From Oscillospiraceae bacterium (GTDB taxonomy: Bacteria; Bacillota; Clostridia; Oscillospirales; Ruminococcaceae): a stretch of 38,125 bases of DNA. A model generated the notes under the pieces. The model was not told the DNA's origin. It made no database searches and worked only from the letters and a program-made list of their open reading frames with translations. Positions 32,494 to 38,125 of the stretch are shown here, in pieces (position 1 is the stretch's first letter; each line of letters starts with the position of its first letter). The stretch is taken from the NCBI GenBank assembly GCA_009780025.1, contig WRAV01000002.1, positions 1 through 38,125 of the forward strand. Reading direction: 5' to 3'. The position numbers and the translations under genes were made by a program.

Positions 32494-33627
32494 CTACCTC
32501 CGGCTCTGTTTGTAGCTGCTGCCGATTTTGTCCGCTACTTTAATAGCGGCGGCAACCGCCTCCACTGTGATTGGGAAAGGCATAGAATGCACCGATTCTT
32601 CTGGGATGCAGGACTTTTCGGCAACCGCTATAAGTTCTTGGTCCGTTATTTTGTCCACACCAATGTCCTTAAGGCAAACCGGCAGGCCAACTGAGAGACA
32701 GAAGTCAAGCACTTCTTCCAGCTCGTGTGCGGGCGCGTTTTCCAGCACCAGCTGCGCAATCGTGCCGAATGCCACCTTTTCGCCGTGGTAATAGCCGTGT
32801 GTGCCCTCCAAAATAGTCAGCCCGTCATGGATAGCATGAGCCCCGGCCAGACCGCCGCTCTCAAAGCCCAGACCAGACAAAAGAGAGTTGGCCTCTATGA
32901 TGTTTTCAAACGCCGGTGTGACAATATCGCACTCGCAAGCTTCCTTTGCTTTGGCTCCATCGGCAAGCAAGGTATCGTAGCAAAGCTTTGCCAGAGCAAG
33001 CGCGGTGTTTGTTCCCTTTGCGGGCGGGCACAATCCTTCCCGAGCTCCGCAAGGCAGGCCTGCGTTTACGTTAGAGAACGAAGCCGACGTAGCCCGTGCC
33101 TCAAAGTATGTCGAAAGCGCATCCCCCATACCTGCAACAAGCAGCCGCACAGGTGCCTTGGCGATAACTGTCGTGTCGACCAGGACCACCGACGGGCTCT
33201 GCATAAAGTAGGCGTAGTCATCAAACGCGCCGTCCGGGGTATATAGAACTGCGGAGTGACTGGTGGGGGCATCAGTGGCAGCTATGGTCGGCGCAATAAT
33301 CAGCGCATGACCCTTCGCAACGCACTTGGCTGTATCAATGGCTTTTCCACCACCCAGGCCAATGGTACAATCACACTTATTTTGTTTGGCAAGCTCCTCA
33401 AGCCTTGCGACTTCCTGACGGGAGCATTCGCCTCCAAAATTACTTTCCACAAAAGTAACTCCGTATTTAGATGCCGTGGCATCTAGCTGGGTCTTAACGC
33501 GAGCGACATCGTCGCTGTGTGCAATCAGCAGCGCCGAGCTACCGAAGCTTTTGACAAAATAGCCGAGGTTTAAGAGTTCATTTTCGCCTTGTACATATTT
33601 CGAGGGACAGATAAACGCTTTTCTCAT
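32494..33627 (-). CDS. gldA: glycerol dehydrogenase
   Basis: An NAD+-dependent, metal-containing alcohol dehydrogenase that converts glycerol to dihydroxyacetone. The nucleotide segment CTIGLGGGKAIDTAKCVA near residue 90 and the motifs APTIAATDAPTSHSAVLYTP, GMGDALSTYFEARA, GLAGAHAIHDGLT and YYHGEKVAFG contain the metal-binding Asp and His residues. Length 377. It is the first gene of the operon, read divergently from the PocR-type regulator. A related role on 1,2-propanediol or hydroxyacetone cannot be excluded. Confidence 0.94.
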   Translation of the reverse strand: MRKAFICPSKYVQGENELLNLGYFVKSFGSSALLIAHSDDVARVKTQLDATASKYGVTFVESNFGGECSRQEVARLEELAKQNKCDCTIGLGGGKAIDTAKCVAKGHALIIAPTIAATDAPTSHSAVLYTPDGAFDDYAYFMQSPSVVLVDTTVIAKAPVRLLVAGMGDALSTYFEARATSASFSNVNAGLPCGAREGLCPPAKGTNTALALAKLCYDTLLADGAKAKEACECDIVTPAFENIIEANSLLSGLGFESGGLAGAHAIHDGLTILEGTHGYYHGEKVAFGTIAQLVLENAPAHELEEVLDFCLSVGLPVCLKDIGVDKITDQELIAVAEKSCIPEESVHSMPFPITVEAVAAAIKVADKIGSSYKQSRR

Positions 33628-33665
33628 CTTCTCATACCTCCGATAAAATGGGGTCGATTAAATCA

Positions 33666-33712
33666 ATTATAATTGCCGCAATCTAAATAATCATTGCAAA
33701 TTGATGATTGAT
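33666..33712 (-). promoter_or_regulatory. gldA promoter with upstream activator site
   Basis: On the minus strand a perfect TATAAT (33666-33671) has no good -35 partner. The motif TTGATGATTGAT (33701-33712, plus-strand reading) lies about 30 bases upstream of the -10 box. Its TGATTGAT core recurs inverted at 33765-33772. This is the layout of an activator-dependent promoter. Confidence 0.45.
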
Positions 33713-33727
33713 TTTTACACTTATCTA

Positions 33728-33773
33728 TTGTATTTTTTTGCGCTATCGTGCTATAATTGTAGTCATCAATCAA
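33728..33773 (+). promoter_or_regulatory. promoter of the PocR-type regulator with an overlapping operator
   Basis: TTGTAT (33728-33733) and TATAAT (33752-33757) are 18 bases apart. TCATCAATCAA (33763-33773) lies on the expected start site and is the inverted partner of the site upstream of gldA, which suggests self-repression. Confidence 0.5.
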
Positions 33774-33840
33774 CACTATATTCATAACGCCAAATAAGGT
33801 CAGGTGTATTTTGTGCATACTGCCCAAGGTGGAGATGGCT

Positions 33841-34869
33841 ATGAAAACACATCACATGCAACTGGATAAGATATTAAATATGCATAAGTGGCAAATTTTG
33901 CAGGACTCTTTGGCTATTTCTACCAATTTGGCTATCATCACGGTAGATTACAAGGGAGTACCCATTACCAGGCATAGTGAGCGAAGGCCCTTTTGCAAAA
34001 TGGTACGCGAGTCACCACATCTAGAAGAGTTTTGCCGCAAGTGTGATTCACGCGGCGGGCTGGAGGCCGTTCGGCTAAACAAGCCCTATATCTATTTGTG
34101 CCACTGCAATATTGTGGACATAGCGATCCCCATTATTGTAAACGACAAGTACATAGGCGCTATTATGGCAGGGCAGGTAACCCTTTCGGATAGCAGATAC
34201 GACCTAGAGAAAATCTTAATTTCTCCCCGCCAGGATTTGTTGCAAACTCCCGCCTTTAGACGGGCGTACGACATGCTGCCTGTCGTATCATATCGGGAGG
34301 TCGAAATTGTCTCCCAAATGCTATATGACCTTTGCCAATATATTGTGAGCGAGGCACTGAACCGCAACTTGATGATGGAGGTAAGTGAGCGGTTGCGCCC
34401 GATTGACCATGCCGGAAGCGATTTGTTTTTTGAGGGATACGGCGTCGATGCCATCCATAGTGTGCGAAAAGAGTTGGGCAACGCAGTTGCTAGTGCCTAT
34501 GTTGAATCTTCGTCAAAGAAGCTCACCTGCACAAACCCCGTCTTGCAGCCCGCGTTTGATTATATATTCAATAACAGGCGCGAGAATGTGCCACAAAAAA
34601 AAGCCGCTAGTCTCTGCCATATTAGTGCCAGCCATTTCAGTAGGCTTTTCGCAAAAGAGACGGGCGAGAACTTCTCGAGGTTTATCTCTCGTCAGAAGGT
34701 AGAGTGGGCGAAACACTTATTGGAGCATACTGACCTATCTATCACACAAATCAGCGAGGACTTAGGATTTGGTGAACCCGGGTACTTTATAAAGACCTTC
34801 AAAAAATACGAAGCAGTTACCCCTACAACTTACAGAAAATATTTTCGGGAAAGTAGGGGTTCCAAGTAA
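33841..34869 (+). CDS. AraC-family regulator with a PocR sensory domain
   Basis: A DNA-binding activator. The N-terminal PocR domain (about residues 5-165) carries EFCRKCDSRGG and YLCHCNIVDIAIPI, cysteine-containing segments typical of this ligand-binding module. In Salmonella PocR the signal is 1,2-propanediol. The C-terminal 100 residues are an AraC-type double helix-turn-helix with SASHFSRLFAKETGENFSR and ISEDLGFGEPGYFIKTFKKY. I place the start at the ATG at 33841, 6 bases after AAGGTGGAG. It is divergent from gldA and most likely controls that operon. No other regulator is seen, so control of the eut locus by this protein is possible but not shown. Confidence 0.93.
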   Translation: MKTHHMQLDKILNMHKWQILQDSLAISTNLAIITVDYKGVPITRHSERRPFCKMVRESPHLEEFCRKCDSRGGLEAVRLNKPYIYLCHCNIVDIAIPIIVNDKYIGAIMAGQVTLSDSRYDLEKILISPRQDLLQTPAFRRAYDMLPVVSYREVEIVSQMLYDLCQYIVSEALNRNLMMEVSERLRPIDHAGSDLFFEGYGVDAIHSVRKELGNAVASAYVESSSKKLTCTNPVLQPAFDYIFNNRRENVPQKKAASLCHISASHFSRLFAKETGENFSRFISRQKVEWAKHLLEHTDLSITQISEDLGFGEPGYFIKTFKKYEAVTPTTYRKYFRESRGSK

Positions 34870-34878
34870 GCGTTGGCG

Positions 34879-35568
34879 TTATATCTCCTCAATGTAGAAT
34901 ACCCCTTCCACCTCTGCGAACTTCTCTACAATTTCGTTGTGAGGGTATCTCTTGGGCAGCCGCATTGAAATAAGCGCGGCTTGGGTGTCTGTTTTATTGA
35001 ATTTAGAGCGCGTAAACGCGACATTAAGTATACGTATGCTGTTTTGGTTGGCAAAGCTCAGAAGGTTGCTCACCCTTTCGCCATCGTTGAACTCAACGTA
35101 GAGCTCGATACTGCGCGAATTGGCAATCAGCATAGTGTCAATCTTTTGCAGCACAGTGATAACGAAAAGGATAATAACACCGGCGACAATAGCGCCCTGG
35201 TAAAAACCTATGCCAATCGCAAGTCCCAGGCAGGCGCTGGCCCAGAGACCCGCCGCGGTTGTCAGGCCTTTTACCTGGTTATAGCTTGTCACAATTATCG
35301 TCCCCGCGCCGAGAAAGCCTATCCCACTGATGACCTGGGCACCGAGACGGGCAGGGTCAGAGGGAAGCGGAAAGTTGAGAGAAATATACTGGCTGGTTAT
35401 CATGACAAGGGCCGAGCCGACGCAGACAAGCATATAGGTGCGAAACCCCGCAGCCCGGCGTTTGCTCCCACGCTCGAACCCCACAATACCGCCAAAAACC
35501 ATTGCCAAAACCAGCCTGAAGGTAATCGACGCCATGTTAAACTCCCCAAGATATTGCCAAATGTCCAT
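34879..35568 (-). CDS. MgtC/SapB family membrane protein
   Basis: A small integral membrane protein with four predicted helices in the first 130 residues, including LVLAMVFGGIVGFERGSKRRAAGFRTYMLVCVG and the family segment GIGFLGAGTIIV. The C-terminal 90 residues form a soluble ACT-like domain. MgtC proteins are linked to Mg2+ limitation and modulation of membrane transport, but their mechanism in Clostridia is unclear. It follows the DUF1667 gene after 45 bases, with AAGGAGG upstream of its ATG, and its stop lies 10 bases from that of the convergent regulator. Confidence 0.9.
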   Translation of the reverse strand: MDIWQYLGEFNMASITFRLVLAMVFGGIVGFERGSKRRAAGFRTYMLVCVGSALVMITSQYISLNFPLPSDPARLGAQVISGIGFLGAGTIIVTSYNQVKGLTTAAGLWASACLGLAIGIGFYQGAIVAGVIILFVITVLQKIDTMLIANSRSIELYVEFNDGERVSNLLSFANQNSIRILNVAFTRSKFNKTDTQAALISMRLPKRYPHNEIVEKFAEVEGVFYIEEI

Positions 35569-35613
35569 TATGCCGAGGCCTCCTTTCTCGGTAAGCTGAG
35601 TGTGGTAACTCTT

Positions 35614-35958
35614 CTACAAGCTGCGAGTTGTAACAAAAGGTATACCTGTGCCGCAGATATCCTCAATCACGACCTGGCCGAGCATAACCGGAGCGGTAAG
35701 ATTCACACTATCAAGCAGCCTGACAGCCTCGCCAATCAAGCGCTTTGGGATTGCACCTTTTGTCTTGACCGGGCAACGGCGGTGGGCAGCGCCCGAAATC
35801 TTCACTGTGGACGTTATTGCGCGCAGTGGGTTCTTAAGCTCATCCCGGCCGTAAGTTTCACCGCGCTGGCACTGGTGGCCGGTTACTTTGAAGCCGCTAT
35901 CCTCATACACTTTTAGGCGGCAGCCCTTGGGGCATACGATGCAGATGATTTCTGTCAC
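35614..35958 (-). CDS. DUF1667 protein
   Basis: A 114-residue cysteine-containing protein: CIVCPKGCRLKV near the start, GHQCQRGETYG near 30 and HRRCPVKTKG near 60. The arrangement suggests metal or iron-sulfur binding. In many Clostridia this family is encoded next to a GlpA-like dehydrogenase and a second FAD/NAD oxidoreductase, exactly as here. Its start overlaps the upstream stop by ATGA, so all three are probably one complex, with this protein a small electron-transfer or assembly subunit. That role is inferred from neighbourhood. Confidence 0.88.
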   Translation of the reverse strand: MTEIICIVCPKGCRLKVYEDSGFKVTGHQCQRGETYGRDELKNPLRAITSTVKISGAAHRRCPVKTKGAIPKRLIGEAVRLLDSVNLTAPVMLGQVVIEDICGTGIPFVTTRSL

Positions 35959-37232
35959 TTTGCCGCCTCCTCACAGTATATAGTAATCTCGCTACAGACA
36001 CCGTCCAGCAATTTTTTAGGCAGTGTAATACGCTCTATTTCCCCCGGAGCCATATGCTCACGCTTGTATGCGGTCAGCTGTTTGCCACCGGCACTCGCAA
36101 CTACCCGGCTCTCGCCCCATATCCTATTTACCCGGAAAAACACGATGGCGCTCTCACCCATATCATCGACACAAATGTGCTGTGGAACCGTGTAGCTCAC
36201 GCCATCACCGCTTACAAGCCGCATCATATCTCCATTATTTGGGCGAGCACCTCTAGCTGCAAACTCAGCTGCGGAGGCTCCAGCTTTCTCGCCCTCGGTA
36301 GTGACAAAGTCGACGAGGTCGTGGACATGCAATGCGTTTCCACAGGCGAATATTCCGGGGACGGAGGTCTCCATGTTTTCGCGTACAACCGCGCCACCGG
36401 TGCGGCTGTCTAGCTCTATTCCCGCCGCGCGGGCAAGCTCGTTTTCGGGAATTAAGCCCACCGACAAAATGATTGTATCGCAGTCAAAAACCATCTCGCT
36501 TCCCGGGATGGGGCGGCGGTTTTCGTCGACCTTTGAGACCACTACTTGCTCTACCCGCTTTTTACCGCGAATCTCCGTAACGGTATGCGAAAGATAAAGC
36601 GGAATGTCATAATCGTGCAGGCATTGGACAATATTTCTGGTCAGCCCGCCGGAGTATGGCATAAGCTCAACACAGGCAAGCACCTTTGCGCCCTCAAGGG
36701 TTAGTCGGCGCGCCATGATCAGCCCAATGTCTCCGCTGCCCAGAATTACGGCGCGTTTGCCGACCATATAACCCTCTATGTTTACATACCGCTGGGCCGT
36801 ACCCGCCGTAAAAATCCCGGCCGGCCTTGACCCCGGTATTCCGATAGCGCCTCTAGTGCGCTCCCGGCAGCCCATGGCCAACACTATGCTGCCGGCTGAA
36901 AGTATTCGGTAGCCCGTATTCTTTCCCACAATATGCACTTCACGGCCCTGTGTTATTTCAAGGGCCATGGTATCCAGCATCACTTCGATGCCTGTCCTTT
37001 CTACCATCTTTACAAAGCGTTCGGCGTACTCGGGGCCGGTGAGCTCTTCCTTAAAATAATGCAACCCGAACCCGTTGTGGATGCATTGGTTTAAGATTCC
37101 GCCAAGCTCCTTGTCCCGCTCTATGATTAAAATCTTGCGCAGCCCGCTCTGCCACGCGCTGTGCGCCGCAGCTAACCCGGCCGGACCACCGCCGATTACA
37201 ATGAGCTCATACTGTGTCTGTCCTAGACTCAT
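35955..37232 (-). CDS. FAD/NAD(P)-dependent oxidoreductase, partner of the GlpA-like dehydrogenase
   Basis: A two-dinucleotide-fold flavoprotein of the pyridine-nucleotide-disulfide oxidoreductase type. The FAD fold is YELIVIGGGPAGLAAAHSAW near residue 10, followed by GGILNQCIHNGFGLHYFKEE. The NAD fold is KRAVILGSGDIGLIMARRL near 160, and the C-terminal FAD contact is VPGIFACGNALHVHDLVDFV. I prefer the ATG at 37232 (AGGGGG, 11 bases upstream); a GTG at 37241 overlaps the upstream stop codon. Gene order and coupled starts suggest a role as NAD(P)-linked or electron-transfer subunit for glycerol-3-phosphate oxidation. Confidence 0.88.
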   Translation of the reverse strand: MSLGQTQYELIVIGGGPAGLAAAHSAWQSGLRKILIIERDKELGGILNQCIHNGFGLHYFKEELTGPEYAERFVKMVERTGIEVMLDTMALEITQGREVHIVGKNTGYRILSAGSIVLAMGCRERTRGAIGIPGSRPAGIFTAGTAQRYVNIEGYMVGKRAVILGSGDIGLIMARRLTLEGAKVLACVELMPYSGGLTRNIVQCLHDYDIPLYLSHTVTEIRGKKRVEQVVVSKVDENRRPIPGSEMVFDCDTIILSVGLIPENELARAAGIELDSRTGGAVVRENMETSVPGIFACGNALHVHDLVDFVTTEGEKAGASAAEFAARGARPNNGDMMRLVSGDGVSYTVPQHICVDDMGESAIVFFRVNRIWGESRVVASAGGKQLTAYKREHMAPGEIERITLPKKLLDGVCSEITIYCEEAAK

Positions 37233-37237
37233 AAAGC

Positions 37238-38125
37238 TCACTGCCCCCTTTTGGTTTCCGCTGTAAGGATATATCTGCCTGCCTCGTCCTGTAAAACTTC
37301 GGTCGGCTGGCAGCCGTAATGCTTCGAGAGTATTTCAAGCACCCGCGGGCCGCAAAATCCGCTCTGACAGCGTCCCATACCCGCACCACATCTGCGCTTT
37401 ACCCCATCAACTCCGCGCGGAGGGATTGGGGCGTTCAGCGCATCTCGTATTTCACCTTCCGTCACCGTTTCACAGCGGCAGATCACTCGTCCATAGGCAG
37501 GGTCTCGGGCCACAAGCTCAGCCTTTTTGCTGGGCGAAAGTTCATTAAACCGGATACGGCTTCGCCCCTCGTGGTAGCTAGCCTTTTCACTCAAGTCAAG
37601 TCCGCTTTCTACCAGAAGCTCAGTTGCCATTTTTGCGATGGCAGGCGCGGCCGAGAGCCCCGGAGACATAATACCCGCAAGATCGATAAAGCCCTTCGCG
37701 CCCTTGGACTGCGCAATTATGAAATCATTCTGCCCGGTTTTGGCGCGGTTGCCCGCAAAGTTGCGGATACTCGCGCGAAAATCAATTCCCGGAACCGATT
37801 TGCGGGCGGTTTGCATTACATACTCAAGTCCCCCGGTTGTGTTAGAAACGTCCTCGCGATCACTAGTAGGCGCGCTGCTTGGGCCGACAATCAGGTTGCC
37901 GTGCACGGTAGGCGCTACCAAAACTCCCTTGCCCATATCTGTCGGGCACTGAAAAACTACGTGACCAACCCGCGTACCTTCGCTTTTGTCCAGCAGATAA
38001 TACTCACCCCGGTCAGGCAATATTTCGAATGCTTCCTCCGATACCATATTGTGTATCTTATCCGCCGAGAGTCCGGCGGCGTTCAGAATATATCGCGCCT
38101 CGACCTCTCCCTGCGAAGTGTAAAC
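37238..38125 (-). CDS. GlpA-like FAD-dependent dehydrogenase (5' end beyond the window)
   Basis: The reading frame is open through the window end (residues before the internal Met read YILNAAGLSADKIHNM), so this is the C-terminal part of a longer protein. It has the DAO-type dehydrogenase C-terminal half, with GKGVLVAPTVHGNLIVGPSS and FIDLAGIMSPGLSAAPAIA. A BFD-like 2Fe-2S domain follows, with VICRCETVTEGEIRDAL and KRRCGAGMGRCQSGFC. This is the architecture of anaerobic glycerol-3-phosphate dehydrogenase subunit A and its clostridial relatives. Substrate is inferred; related 2-hydroxyglutarate-type oxidases share the fold. Confidence 0.85.
   Translation of the reverse strand, partial: VYTSQGEVEARYILNAAGLSADKIHNMVSEEAFEILPDRGEYYLLDKSEGTRVGHVVFQCPTDMGKGVLVAPTVHGNLIVGPSSAPTSDREDVSNTTGGLEYVMQTARKSVPGIDFRASIRNFAGNRAKTGQNDFIIAQSKGAKGFIDLAGIMSPGLSAAPAIAKMATELLVESGLDLSEKASYHEGRSRIRFNELSPSKKAELVARDPAYGRVICRCETVTEGEIRDALNAPIPPRGVDGVKRRCGAGMGRCQSGFCGPRVLEILSKHYGCQPTEVLQDEAGRYILTAETKRGQ

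Overview
The window looks like the chromosome of an anaerobic Bacillota, most likely a member of Clostridia. Reasons: a single-chain pyruvate:ferredoxin oxidoreductase, a flavodoxin/ferredoxin fusion of the EFR1 type, Shine-Dalgarno-led GTG and TTG starts, a clostridial-style eut gene order (eutT, pduL and eutN together), TRAP and BCCT transporters, and many GC-rich dispersed palindromic repeats. No rRNA, phage, CRISPR or transposase gene is visible. One tRNA gene (Gln, anticodon CTG) is present.

Layout. 1-732: repeat-rich intergenic DNA, no credible gene. 733-4367 (-): pyruvate:ferredoxin oxidoreductase with promoter and terminator. 4784-10688 (+): a CNNM/CorC membrane protein, a lipoprotein, then proB, an EFR1-type flavodoxin-ferredoxin and proA, then a membrane-anchored protein of unknown function. 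10758-11774: glutamate racemase (-) and, divergently, tRNA-Gln. 11775-12647: no gene; a nested inverted-repeat element of about 520 bp (MITE-like) related to the repeat at 289-533. 12648-25590 (-): a bacterial microcompartment locus read right to left as BCCT transporter, eutA, eutB, eutC, eutL, CoA-acylating aldehyde dehydrogenase, two eutM-like genes, eutT, pduL, eutN, pduS, pduT, eutS, eutP. 25875-26138 (-): small zinc-ribbon membrane protein. 26240-33627 (-): gldA, dhaKL, a FAD-dependent oxidoreductase and a complete TRAP transporter (dctP, dctQ, dctM). 33841-34869 (+): divergent PocR/AraC-type regulator. 34879-38125 (-): a GlpA-like dehydrogenase (cut by the window end), a second FAD/NAD oxidoreductase, a DUF1667 protein and an MgtC-family protein.

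How the genes fit together. EutBC splits ethanolamine into acetaldehyde and ammonia with adenosylcobalamin; EutA reactivates the enzyme and EutT makes the cofactor. The acylating dehydrogenase makes acetyl-CoA and NADH inside the shell, and PduL makes acetyl phosphate and recycles CoA. The shell set is EutL, two EutM, EutN, EutS and PduT. The window has no alcohol dehydrogenase, no EutH permease, no EutQ and no EutVW regulator; PduS and PduT may handle reducing power, and the BCCT protein is the only obvious uptake candidate. To the right, glycerol dehydrogenase plus dihydroxyacetone kinase feed glycolysis, and the GlpA-like group looks like glycerol-3-phosphate oxidation. A reasonable but unproven reading is a catabolic island for phospholipid-derived ethanolamine and glycerol. 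The least explained parts are the TRAP/FAD-oxidoreductase pair, the C-terminal extension of PduL, and the repeat family.
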